NCBI GenBank assembly: GCA_029978815.1
Contig: JAPOIQ010000022.1
Span: forward strand, 1 to 10,023
Length of the DNA: 10,023 nucleotides
From: a bacterium
GTDB lineage: Bacteria; Actinomycetota; Acidimicrobiia; Acidimicrobiales; Ilumatobacteraceae
Direction of reading: 5' to 3'
The stretch's first letter is position 1, and every line of letters begins with the position of its first letter. Below, piece by piece: positions 1-6,815 of this stretch. The notes beneath the pieces are model-generated. The model did not search any database and was not told the origin of the DNA. It saw only the letters and a list, made by a program, of their open reading frames with translations. Position numbers and translations under genes: made by a program.

Positions 1-819
1 ACCCTGACCGGGCATCAGCCGCGGTACGGACTGCACCGTGCCGATCGTTCCGGGGTTCGTCAAGGTGATGTTTGCGCCTTGGAAGTCGTCGACGGTGAGT
101 TTGTTATTTCGAACCTTCCGAATGATCTCGTCATATGCAGCCAAAAATCCAGCGAACGACAACGTGTCGGCTTCCCTCAGCACCGGTACGAGGAGGGTGC
201 GAGTGCCATCACCTTTGTCGACATCGACTGCGAGTCCCATATTGACGGAAGCGCCGGTGACGAGACGCGGTTTGCCGTCAGAGCCTTCGACGAATCCATT
301 GCGCATATTCGGCACCGCATCTGCGATGGCCCGAACGATTGCGTAGGCGATGATGTGAGTGAAACTGACCTTGGCTTGACCCGTGCGCTCGCGATACGAG
401 TTGATCGCTTTGCGGTTTACCTCAAGCAGTTTCGCAGGAACGTTTCGGAAACTTGTCGCCGTCGGAACCGAGAGACTGTTTTCCATGTTCTCGACGATTC
501 GCGCCGCCACCCCACGAATCGGCGTTCCGGGTTCGGTTGCGACTCCGTTCTCCGAAGGCGCTGGCGCCGGTTGGGAGGTTTGTTGCGGTGCTGCCGTCGC
601 CGCAGATGGTGCCGGAACCGCAGCGGGTAGAGCAGCTGTCGTCGTTGCCGACACAGTCGGCGTCGCCTTCGATGTTTCAGCTACCTGATGCCCATTCGGG
701 CGGTAATCAGAAAAGAACTCTTTCCACGAGTCGCCAACTGAGTCGGCGTCTGCGCAAAAGCGCTCGTACATTTCCTCGACGAGCCATGAGTTGGCTCCAA
801 ATGCTGCGGGTTCAGGCAC
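1..819 (-). CDS. kgd: Multifunctional 2-oxoglutarate dehydrogenase/decarboxylase Kgd, N-terminal part (partial)
   Basis: The visible 273 residues are the N-terminus of the actinobacterial fused E2-E1 enzyme, which oxidatively decarboxylates 2-oxoglutarate toward succinyl-CoA or succinic semialdehyde in the TCA cycle. Residues 1-45 carry the E1o N-terminal helix (SWLVEEMYERF at 11-21, then WKEFFSDYRP). Residues about 46-100 are a low-complexity Ala/Pro/Thr linker. From about residue 101 the E2-type succinyltransferase fold begins (PIRGVAARIVENM, then VSFTHIIAYAIVRA, then ITLTNPGTIGTVQSVPRLMPGQG at the edge). No lipoyl domain precedes it, as is usual for Kgd. The thiamine-diphosphate E1 part lies outside the window. 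I chose the GTG start at 819 because a TACGCT -10 element lies 6 bases upstream. A TTG at 846 is in frame and overlaps the upstream stop codon, but would add nine residues without obvious conservation. It follows the dioxygenase gene after 23 bases. The family assignment is very secure; the start is likely. Confidence 0.95.
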   Translation of the reverse strand, partial: MPEPAAFGANSWLVEEMYERFCADADSVGDSWKEFFSDYRPNGHQVAETSKATPTVSATTTAALPAAVPAPSAATAAPQQTSQPAPAPSENGVATEPGTPIRGVAARIVENMENSLSVPTATSFRNVPAKLLEVNRKAINSYRERTGQAKVSFTHIIAYAIVRAIADAVPNMRNGFVEGSDGKPRLVTGASVNMGLAVDVDKGDGTRTLLVPVLREADTLSFAGFLAAYDEIIRKVRNNKLTVDDFQGANITLTNPGTIGTVQSVPRLMPGQG

Positions 820-825
820 GGGGTC

Positions 826-831
826 AGCGTA
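826..831 (-). promoter_or_regulatory. Probable -10 element (TACGCT) for a leaderless kgd transcript
   Basis: On the minus strand TACGCT fits the actinobacterial TAnnnT -10 consensus. It is followed by six bases (GACCCC) and then the GTG of kgd, so transcription would begin at or next to the start codon. The same hexamer at the same spacing precedes the upstream dioxygenase gene. It lies in the 23-base gap between the two genes. No convincing -35 is seen at 16-18 bases; a TTGACT is present but only 9 bases away. Kgd could therefore be expressed both from here and by read-through. Confidence 0.45.
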
Positions 832-842
832 GTGGCCGTGAG

Positions 843-1697
843 TCAATCTGCAGGATCTTGACTGCGGAGTTCTGCAATTCGTTCTGCCAGTAACTCCGAA
901 GCGGTTCGGCCGTTTGCAATGACGACATCATCGGCGGCAGCAAGGAAGAGCGGCATCGACATACGGGCTCGCTGTGCTGCTTCACCAATCGGATTGACGA
1001 CACGATGCGTTGTTGCGGGCAGGTAGCCGTTCGTTGCAAGGTCGAGCATCTCTCCGCAGTTCACAGCGATTGAGCCCGGATCACAGGGGACTGCATACCA
1101 TTCGCCATCTGCTCCCAAGAGCTCGAGTCCGGTTTCGTTGCTTGCTGGAAGCACAGTCAGCAGGTTGATGTCCTCGTGTGCTGCCGCCCGAACAGCCCCT
1201 TCAGGCACGTCACCCTCAAGCGGCGGGTATCGAAGAATACGAAGCAGTGTTCGCGAATTTCCGGTGAGCATGTCGGCTACCGGACGAGAAAGGTTCTGAG
1301 AAACCTCTTCGGGAATATTCGCATCAACCCATTGAAGAAGTGTCGACGCAACGTCGGTTGCGATATCGCGATATTTCTTCGCGTCGTCTGACACCTCTTT
1401 CGGGTACTTGTCACTCCACGGATACACGTGGAAGAACTCTTTCAGGTCACGAATCGTCTGACCCTTTGCTGTTTCCGCAATCTTTGGCGGGAAGTAGCCC
1501 TCTTGGTTATCTGGGCCGACCGTGTACGCGTCAGCGGCGCCGCTCACAAAGAATTCTTCCCACTCGGCATACAAACTCTGTACGAGCTCCCACGGCAGGG
1601 GATGATTCGTCACAACCGCGAATCCTGTCGTTCTGAGGCTTTCAGTAAAGCGAGCAGGGGCATCCGGTGCCGCGAAGTCGACAACATCTGGAGTCAT
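843..1697 (-). CDS. Fe(II)/2-oxoglutarate-dependent dioxygenase, isopenicillin N synthase-like family
   Basis: This 284-residue protein has the double-stranded beta-helix iron site of the non-heme 2OG oxygenases. The HxD pair is H174-E-D176, the distal histidine is H231 (TTHRVVNP), and the 2OG-binding Arg-x-Ser is R245-M-S247. The N-terminal half has the family's usual opening, with LRTTGFAVVTNHPLP at about 21-35. Such enzymes couple oxidative decarboxylation of 2-oxoglutarate to succinate and CO2 with hydroxylation or desaturation of an organic substrate; the substrate here cannot be read from sequence. A GTG at 1757 would add 20 residues with no family resemblance and would run across the promoter and two inverted repeats. 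The ATG at 1697, six bases after a TACGCT -10, is therefore preferred. The gene lies 23 bases upstream of kgd on the same strand. The protein is soluble, with no signal peptide or membrane segment. Confidence 0.88.
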   Translation of the reverse strand: MTPDVVDFAAPDAPARFTESLRTTGFAVVTNHPLPWELVQSLYAEWEEFFVSGAADAYTVGPDNQEGYFPPKIAETAKGQTIRDLKEFFHVYPWSDKYPKEVSDDAKKYRDIATDVASTLLQWVDANIPEEVSQNLSRPVADMLTGNSRTLLRILRYPPLEGDVPEGAVRAAAHEDINLLTVLPASNETGLELLGADGEWYAVPCDPGSIAVNCGEMLDLATNGYLPATTHRVVNPIGEAAQRARMSMPLFLAAADDVVIANGRTASELLAERIAELRSQDPAD

Positions 1698-1703
1698 GTC
1701 CAC

Positions 1704-1732
1704 AGCGTATTGCTCCGTACACAAGTTGTCAC
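1704..1732 (-). promoter_or_regulatory. Sigma70-like leaderless promoter of the dioxygenase gene
   Basis: Read on the minus strand, GTGACA (1732-1727, five of six matches to TTGACA) is followed by exactly 17 bases and then TACGCT (1709-1704, TAnnnT). Six bases then lead to the ATG at 1697. The start of transcription would fall on or beside the start codon, and there is no Shine-Dalgarno sequence. This is the best-formed promoter in the window. A perfect inverted repeat covers its -35 element. Confidence 0.6.
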
Positions 1733-1739
1733 GGGACAA
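1726..1739. repeat. 14-base inverted repeat over the dioxygenase -35, candidate operator
   Basis: TTGTC-ACGG-GACAA is a perfect dyad with 5-base arms and a 4-base centre. Its left half covers the -35 hexamer (1727-1732) of the dioxygenase promoter, where a bound repressor would block RNA polymerase. The regulator is unknown, and no regulator gene is present in the window. A 5-base-arm dyad can arise by chance, so its position is the main argument for it. Confidence 0.4.
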
Positions 1740-1753
1740 GGCCCCTGCGGGCC
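1740..1753. repeat. GC-rich 14-base inverted repeat next to the candidate operator
   Basis: GGCCC-CTGC-GGGCC is a perfect dyad that directly abuts the preceding inverted repeat, with the same 5+4+5 geometry. It could be a second protein site. It could also form a short stable hairpin if it is transcribed in a longer ettA leader, about 65 bases before the ettA ATG. There is no T-run after it, so it is not a typical terminator. Confidence 0.35.
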
Positions 1754-1802
1754 GCACATGGCTTTCTCGATCTAGGACGAGCCCCTACAAGATCAGCGGC
1801 GT

Positions 1803-1808
1803 TAGCCT
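1803..1808 (+). promoter_or_regulatory. Weak candidate -10 (TAGCCT) for ettA
   Basis: TAGCCT matches TAnnnT and ends 9 bases before the ettA ATG, so a transcript from it would have a leader of only two or three bases. There is no recognisable -35 at the right distance, and the spacing is longer than at the other starts in this window. This is a tentative call. Confidence 0.25.
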
Positions 1809-1817
1809 CGACAACGC

Positions 1818-3491
1818 ATGGCTCACGAGTTCATTTACACCTGTTACAAACTTGCCCGTCACTATCCCCCCGACCGGACAGTGCTTGAGAACATCTCGCT
1901 GTCGTTTTATCCGGGCGCGAAAATTGGTGTCATCGGCTCAAACGGCTCGGGTAAGTCCAGCCTGTTGCGCATCATGGCGGGTCTCGACGATGGGGATTCC
2001 GGCGAAGCTCGATTAACGCCCGGTTTCACCGTTGGCTACCTTGCACAAGAACCTGAACTCGATCCCAACAAAGATGTCCGTGGCAACGTCATGGATGGGG
2101 TTGCTGAAGTCCAATCGCTCATCGATCGATACAACGACGTCATGGCGAAGTGGGCTGACCCGGACGCTGACTACGACAAAATCGGGAAAGAACAGGCTGA
2201 CCTCGAAGACAAGATTGCGGCTGCTGATGCGTGGAGCCTCGACCGAAACGTTGAGATCGCAATGGATGCATTGCGATGCCCTCCCGATGATGCCGATGTG
2301 ACCACGCTGTCAGGTGGTGAGCGGCGTCGAGTCGCTCTCTGTCGCCTTCTGCTCAGCCGCCCCGACCTGTTACTTCTCGACGAGCCCACCAACCACCTCG
2401 ACGCTGAGAGTGTGTATTGGCTCGAACGTTTCCTTCAGGATTACAGCGGCACCGTTGTTGCGATCACCCACGATCGCTACTTCTTGTACAACGTCGCTCA
2501 ATGGATCCTTGAACTTGACCGTGGGCGCGGCATCCCATTTGAAGGCAACTACTCGAGTTGGCTCGAACAGAAGCAGGCTCGCCTCGCTCAAGAGGAGAAA
2601 TCAAATGATGCTCGCAGGAGAACCCTCGAACGCGAACTCGATTGGGTACGGATGGCTCCGAAGGCTCGGCAGGCAAAGGGTAAGGCTCGCCTCGCCGCTT
2701 ACGAGAAGTTGCATGCGGAAGCTGAAGCCGACCGAGATTCTTCGAATCGTCTCGAGATTGCCATTCCTCCCGGTCAGCGCCTTGGCGACACCGTGATTGA
2801 GGTCAACGGCCTCACGAAGGGGTTTGGTGAACGACTGCTCATCGAAGACCTGTCGTTCTCGCTGCCACCTGCTGGCATCGTTGGCATCATCGGCCCTAAC
2901 GGCGCCGGTAAGACCACGTTGTTCCGCATGCTGTCGGGTCTTGAGTCGCCAGACAGCGGGGAAATCACGATTGGTTCGACGGTCCAGATGAGTTATGTCG
3001 ACCAGAACCGTGACGACCTTGACGCTGACAACACTGTCTACGAGGAAATCACGGGCGGAGATGAACATGTGGTCGTCGGTAACCGTGAGGTCCATGGCCG
3101 CGCCTATGTTGCGAGTTTCAATTTCAAAGGCACCGACCAGCAAAAGCCAGTTGGAAAGCTGTCAGGTGGAGAGCGCAACCGAGTTCACCTCGCGAAACTC
3201 CTGAAGTCAGGTGGCAACCTGTTGCTGCTTGACGAACCGACGAATGATCTTGATGTCGACACGCTGCGTGCCCTAGAAACCGGTCTTGAATCGTTCCCGG
3301 GCTGCGCGGTGGTCATCTCCCACGATCGTTGGTTCCTCGACCGAATCGCAACTCATGTGCTCGCATTTGAAGGTGAGAGCCAGGTGCGATGGTTTGAAGG
3401 CAACTTCTCTGAGTACGAAGAGTTTCGTCGCAAAGAATTGGGCGTCGCTGCGGACCAGCCGCATCGAATCAAATACAAGAAACTTGCCTGA
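1818..3491 (+). CDS. ettA: Energy-dependent translational throttle protein EttA (ABC-F ATPase)
   Basis: This 557-residue protein has the full EttA architecture and length. EttA binds the ribosomal E site and gates entry into the elongation cycle according to ATP/ADP level. The first ATPase domain has Walker A GSNGSGKS (40-47), a Q-loop at Q77, signature LSGGE (164-168), Walker B LLLLDEPTNHLD with E189, and switch H218. The region around residues 90-140 is the EttA-type arm. A charged linker of about 245-315 joins the domains. The second domain has GPNGAGKT (359-366), LSGGE (449-453), LLLLDEPTNDLD (about 468-479) and H502. The opening residues, especially FYPGAKIGVIG, are typical of EttA rather than other ABC-F proteins. 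The cytoplasmic protein has no membrane segments. An in-frame stop at 1803 fixes the ATG at 1818 as the first possible ATG start. There is no Shine-Dalgarno sequence. Its stop codon overlaps the cysQ ATG by one base. Confidence 0.96.
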   Translation: MAHEFIYTCYKLARHYPPDRTVLENISLSFYPGAKIGVIGSNGSGKSSLLRIMAGLDDGDSGEARLTPGFTVGYLAQEPELDPNKDVRGNVMDGVAEVQSLIDRYNDVMAKWADPDADYDKIGKEQADLEDKIAAADAWSLDRNVEIAMDALRCPPDDADVTTLSGGERRRVALCRLLLSRPDLLLLDEPTNHLDAESVYWLERFLQDYSGTVVAITHDRYFLYNVAQWILELDRGRGIPFEGNYSSWLEQKQARLAQEEKSNDARRRTLERELDWVRMAPKARQAKGKARLAAYEKLHAEAEADRDSSNRLEIAIPPGQRLGDTVIEVNGLTKGFGERLLIEDLSFSLPPAGIVGIIGPNGAGKTTLFRMLSGLESPDSGEITIGSTVQMSYVDQNRDDLDADNTVYEEITGGDEHVVVGNREVHGRAYVASFNFKGTDQQKPVGKLSGGERNRVHLAKLLKSGGNLLLLDEPTNDLDVDTLRALETGLESFPGCAVVISHDRWFLDRIATHVLAFEGESQVRWFEGNFSEYEEFRRKELGVAADQPHRIKYKKLA

Positions 3492-4249
3492 TGCCGGCAA
3501 CTGCTTCCGAGAACGATCAGGAACTCGCAACGCGCCTCGCAATTGAGGCCGGGCGCCTACTGGTCGAAACGCGAGCGCAATTATTTGCCCAAGGCCTCAA
3601 CCACTGGTCGGTGAAAGACGCTGGCGATGACGCAGCGCAGACGTTTTTAATGAATGAACTGCGGTCACTTCGGCCTGACGACGCAGTGCTCTCCGAAGAA
3701 GGCCGAGAAGACCCCCGGCGCTTTCACGGTGGTCGGGTCTGGATCATCGATCCGCTCGATGGCACACGGGAATTTGCAGAGCGTGACCGCGTGGATTGGG
3801 CGGTGCATATTGCGCTCTGGGAGGACGACCATTTTGTCGCAGGAGCTGTATCCCTTCCGGCCCTCGATCAGGTCTTCGCAATGGATCCTCCGCCGGCAAT
3901 GCCAAATATTTCACGTCCTCGACCGATTCTCATTACCTCGCGCAACCAAGCTCCTCCATCGGCGCATTGGGTAGCCCGAGGACTTGATTGCGATGCGCTT
4001 CGACTGGGTTCAGCCGGAGCAAAAACCATGGCAGTCATTACAGGAACAGCTGACATCTATGTCCATGACGGCGGGATGTACCAGTGGGATTCGGCTGCTC
4101 CTGCGGCAGTTGCATTGGCTGCCGGGTTTCATGTCAGTCGTATCGATGGCAGCCCGATTGTGTACAACGCACGCGACGCCTGGCTCCCCGATCTGCTCGT
4201 ATGCCGACCCGAACTCGCAGACCCAGTTCTGCGAGCCTTGTGGGGATGA
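3491..4249 (+). CDS. cysQ: 3'(2'),5'-bisphosphate nucleotidase CysQ, actinobacterial type
   Basis: This 252-residue protein belongs to the inositol monophosphatase superfamily of Mg-dependent, Li-sensitive phosphatases. CysQ removes the 3'-phosphate from PAP (and PAPS), the by-product of sulfate activation and sulfotransfer. The metal site is seen as SEE (68-70), DPLDGT (87-92, with IIDPLDGTREFAE) and D200 in QWDSAAP. The blocks WAVHIALW (103-110), GSAGAKTMAVI and WLPDLLVCR match my memory of mycobacterial CysQ (Rv2131c type). Family members have also been reported to act on inositol-1-phosphate and fructose-1,6-bisphosphate, so substrate range is not settled by sequence. The ATG overlaps the ettA stop (TGATG), and the stop overlaps the next ATG (ATGA), so translation is probably coupled across all three genes. 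No sulfate-assimilation gene is adjacent. Confidence 0.92.
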   Translation: MPATASENDQELATRLAIEAGRLLVETRAQLFAQGLNHWSVKDAGDDAAQTFLMNELRSLRPDDAVLSEEGREDPRRFHGGRVWIIDPLDGTREFAERDRVDWAVHIALWEDDHFVAGAVSLPALDQVFAMDPPPAMPNISRPRPILITSRNQAPPSAHWVARGLDCDALRLGSAGAKTMAVITGTADIYVHDGGMYQWDSAAPAAVALAAGFHVSRIDGSPIVYNARDAWLPDLLVCRPELADPVLRALWG

Positions 4250-5091
4250 CTACACAAAGCCTTCCGGAATCGGCAGACCTTCGAGCCATCCGCTACCGGT
4301 TTGATGGCCCCGTTGCAATCGTCGAACTCCATCGTCCTCACCGTGCAAACGCGTGGAATGGAACGATGCACGGCGAGTTACTTGCTGTCATGCGCTCTCT
4401 CGAACAGCGAGCTGATGTGCGAGCGGTTGTCATTACGGGTACTCCTCCAACATTCTCGGTCGGCGGAGACTCACAAGCCCTCGGCGATCATGCCGAACGC
4501 GGTTCATATGACACCGGATTGGCTGACGACACCACTCGTCCCGGAGGTGACCTGCGAGAAGAGTTCGACGAGGATCTGTCTTGGATGTTCGGCTACCGAC
4601 TACCGATCATCGCCGCAGTCAATGGTGCTGTGGCGGGGGGGAGTTTGGCGCTCGTGTGTTTTTGTGACCTCCGATTTGGCTCAGCATCCGCAAAAATCAC
4701 CACGGCGGCGCCGAAACTTGGATTACCGGCCGAGTACGGCTTGTCATGGACGCTTCCCCGACTGATTGGCACCACCCGTGCCGCCGACCTGTTGCTGTCA
4801 GGAAGAGTTCTGACAGTTGCGGAGACTGCCGATTGGGGTCTTTGGAACGAAGTCCTCCCCGATGGCGAGTCAACGCTCGCCGCTGCTGTTTCATATGGGC
4901 ATCTTCTTGCATCAACGACCGGCCCGCAGGCAGTTGCTAACGCAAAGCGGCAACTTCACGAAGACGTGCTTCGAGGAAACCCAGCAGCTTCGGTTGCCGA
5001 ATCAAAGCAACTCCTCGACTCGGCGATGGGCACCGCTGAATATCGGGAGGGCATCGCCGCCTTCATTGAGCGACGATCACCGAATTTCTGA
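4246..5091 (+). CDS. Enoyl-CoA hydratase/isomerase (crotonase) family protein
   Basis: This 281-residue crotonase-fold protein probably acts on an acyl-CoA thioester. Its start shares ATGA with the cysQ stop. The N-terminal strand block is VAIVELHRPHRANAWNG (23-39). The first oxyanion-hole segment is FSVGGDS (70-76) and the second is AVNGAVAGGS (124-133), followed by CDLRFGS. Aligned by eye to rat mitochondrial enoyl-CoA hydratase, the first catalytic glutamate (E144) is replaced by A135. The usual PE of the second site reads PK (156-157), but E163 in LPAEYGLSWTLPRL matches the AEHG-type glutamate of a related actinobacterial subgroup. The protein may thus be a hydratase variant, an isomerase or another crotonase-fold enzyme; the substrate is unknown. 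The segment 78-108 is longer and more acidic than in a typical hydratase. The longer reading frame from 4084 is an overlap with cysQ and not the real start. Confidence 0.85.
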   Translation: MTTQSLPESADLRAIRYRFDGPVAIVELHRPHRANAWNGTMHGELLAVMRSLEQRADVRAVVITGTPPTFSVGGDSQALGDHAERGSYDTGLADDTTRPGGDLREEFDEDLSWMFGYRLPIIAAVNGAVAGGSLALVCFCDLRFGSASAKITTAAPKLGLPAEYGLSWTLPRLIGTTRAADLLLSGRVLTVAETADWGLWNEVLPDGESTLAAAVSYGHLLASTTGPQAVANAKRQLHEDVLRGNPAASVAESKQLLDSAMGTAEYREGIAAFIERRSPNF

Positions 5092-5117
5092 TTCCACGAC
5101 AAAGTTCTGAGCACAAG

Positions 5118-5146
5118 GTGACCGGGAGCCGCATAGTCGGCAGAAT
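5118..5146 (+). promoter_or_regulatory. Candidate leaderless promoter of the UbiB-like kinase gene
   Basis: GTGACC (5118-5123) and CAGAAT (5141-5146) are separated by exactly 17 bases. CAGAAT ends seven bases before the GTG start at 5154. Each hexamer matches four of six consensus bases, and the -35 resembles the GTGACA of the dioxygenase promoter. It lies in the 62-base gap after the crotonase gene, so the kinase can be transcribed separately from the ettA operon. It is weaker than the dioxygenase promoter. Confidence 0.4.
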
Positions 5147-5153
5147 GACGTGA

Positions 5154-6794
5154 GTGACCGTCACCGACGAACATTTCCCTTCCGACACCAGTCAGCCGGC
5201 TTTGCCTGACTGCGCATGGGCGGCATTCACCGAGGATGGACCTTGGGTCCTCGACGAAGATTCCCTTGTCTGGGCGCGAGGTCTGAACGTCGTTCGTGAC
5301 CGCGCGAAGGCAGAGGTCCCAACACTGACCACGCCAAGCAAAGTTCCACATATTGGTCGGATGCTTATTGTCGTCGGCCGTATCGGCTGGGCTGTTGGAA
5401 ATTGGTGGGTCCGCAAACGCCTCGGTCGATTCAAGTCAACAGAGGCATCCCATTCAGACCTCTCACTTCGCTTGCGGCGAGCGATCGAAGCTCTCGGAGC
5501 GACCTACATCAAGCTTGCTCAAATCATCTCCTCAGGCGAGGGCCTGTTCCCTTCTGAACTTGTCAATGAATTCAAGAAGTGCCGCGACCAAGTTCCTGCA
5601 GAAGATTTCGATGTTGTTCAGCGCACGATCGAGCGCGATCTCGGACGGCCGATCAATGAGGTCTTCCAGTCGATTGACTCAACGGCGCTCGCTGCTGCGT
5701 CGATTGCACAGGTGCATCGGGCAACCTTGCTCGACGGAACTGAAGTTGTCATCAAGGTCCAGCGGCCAGATGTCGCCCGTCTCGTTCGTACCGACCTCAA
5801 AGTCATGGCATGGCTAGCGCCTCATTTGGTTGGCCGTATTCCTGTAGCGGCGCTGGCGAACCCCCCAGCGCTCGTTGAACTCTTCGCGGAAACGATCGTC
5901 GAAGAGCTCGATTTCCGTCTCGAGGCTTCCAGCATGGTCGATGTCGCCAAGGTGCTCCACGATCTTGGACAGACCCGTTACGTCGTTCCTCGCCCACATC
6001 CGCAACTGGTTACGACCCGCACCCTCGTCATGCAGCGAATTGATGGATTTAATTTCGACGATGTGACTGGCATGCAAGATGCCGGAATCGACACCGAGGA
6101 CGTCATCCGAACAGGCATGGTGGCGTTCATGGAAGGAGCCCTCATTCACGGCATCTTCCACGGTGACCTCCATGGGGGAAATCTTTTCGTGCTCCCTGAC
6201 GGACGCACTGCTCTTCTTGATTTCGGAATCACTGCTCGCCTTGATGATGATCGCCGGCGTGCATTTCTCCGTCTGATGATGACAGCTACGACAAATGACC
6301 TTCTCGGGCAGATGGCCGCACTTCGTGATCTTGGTGCACTCCCGCACGACACCGATTTGAAGGCTGTCATTCACGACCTCCGACTCGATGAGGCCCCAAT
6401 TGACCCAACAACTCTGTCCGGTGAAGAAATGGTGGCCGAAGTTCAACGGGTTGTGAAAGCCCTTCTTTCTTACGGCGCCCGTCTTCCGAAAGAACTCATG
6501 CTGTATGTCAAGAACATGGTGTTTCTTGACGGAGCAATTGCCCGCCTTGCACCAGATCTTGATCTTCTCGCCGAGGTTGCGAATATTTCAATGATGTTCG
6601 CCCAGCGTCACGGCGAACGTTTGATGACTGAAATTGGCATCGACGCAGCACGGATGCAGGTCAACCTTGACAGTGTGAAGGCCGGGTTCGGAGTTGATCT
6701 CTCGACCGACCGCCTCACGTATCGAGAGCTACAGGAGCGCCGCGACCTCATCCAGAAGCGCATGCGTGCCCACGTTGAACGCTCGAGGCGCTGA
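5154..6794 (+). CDS. ABC1/AarF/UbiB atypical protein kinase family protein
   Basis: This 546-residue protein has the ordered motifs of the UbiB family of atypical kinases/ATPases, which act in isoprenoid-lipid and quinone metabolism. They are: the family KxGQ block at 120-123 (here KLAQ); the alanine-rich nucleotide loop ALAAASIAQVH (178-188); the ATP lysine K201 in VVIKVQRPD; the ELDFRLEA helix (251-258); HGDLHGGN (336-343); and the metal-binding DFG (356-358). Residues about 68-90 (IGRMLIVVGRIGWAVGNWW) form a hydrophobic, possibly membrane-associated helix. The C-terminus ends in a charged helix without the transmembrane pair found in E. coli UbiB. An actinobacterium would be expected to use menaquinone, so a ubiquinone role is unlikely; the true client is unknown. 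The start is GTG, with no Shine-Dalgarno sequence. nucS follows after 21 bases. The KxGQ glycine is changed to alanine, which is unusual. Confidence 0.9.
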   Translation: MTVTDEHFPSDTSQPALPDCAWAAFTEDGPWVLDEDSLVWARGLNVVRDRAKAEVPTLTTPSKVPHIGRMLIVVGRIGWAVGNWWVRKRLGRFKSTEASHSDLSLRLRRAIEALGATYIKLAQIISSGEGLFPSELVNEFKKCRDQVPAEDFDVVQRTIERDLGRPINEVFQSIDSTALAAASIAQVHRATLLDGTEVVIKVQRPDVARLVRTDLKVMAWLAPHLVGRIPVAALANPPALVELFAETIVEELDFRLEASSMVDVAKVLHDLGQTRYVVPRPHPQLVTTRTLVMQRIDGFNFDDVTGMQDAGIDTEDVIRTGMVAFMEGALIHGIFHGDLHGGNLFVLPDGRTALLDFGITARLDDDRRRAFLRLMMTATTNDLLGQMAALRDLGALPHDTDLKAVIHDLRLDEAPIDPTTLSGEEMVAEVQRVVKALLSYGARLPKELMLYVKNMVFLDGAIARLAPDLDLLAEVANISMMFAQRHGERLMTEIGIDAARMQVNLDSVKAGFGVDLSTDRLTYRELQERRDLIQKRMRAHVERSRR

Positions 6795-6803
6795 ACCAAC
6801 GTC

Positions 6804-6809
6804 TAGTTT
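6804..6809 (+). promoter_or_regulatory. Probable -10 element (TAGTTT) for leaderless nucS
   Basis: TAGTTT fits TAnnnT and ends six bases before the nucS GTG, in the 21-base gap after the kinase gene. No clear -35 is seen; a TTGAAC lies 23 bases upstream, too far for standard spacing. It would allow nucS to be transcribed without its upstream neighbour. It also supports GTG 6816 as the true start. Confidence 0.45.
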
Positions 6810-6815
6810 CATCTC

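Noticed and set aside
79..630. Plus-strand open frame of 183 codons
   Set aside because: It is antisense to kgd, whose protein sequence is clearly conserved, and it is Arg/Cys-rich without any recognisable motif.
1698..1757. GTG start at 1757 for the dioxygenase
   Set aside because: It adds 20 non-conserved residues and would place the well-formed promoter and the two dyads inside the coding sequence.
2601..3143. Minus-strand open frame of 180 codons inside ettA
   Set aside because: It is a shadow of the second ABC domain of ettA, with no family features and no promoter or start context.
4084..4245. Longer N-terminus for the crotonase starting at 4084
   Set aside because: These 54 codons overlap cysQ out of frame and are Cys/Arg-rich. 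The ATGA overlap at 4246 gives a start that begins with family-like sequence.
5092..5153. Possible terminator after the crotonase gene
   Set aside because: Only a 4-base GCCG/CGGC pairing is visible and there is no T-run, which is too weak to call.
5814..6446. Minus-strand open frame of 210 codons inside the kinase gene
   Set aside because: It is antisense to the conserved HGDLHGGN and DFG region. Long antisense frames are expected from the codon bias here.
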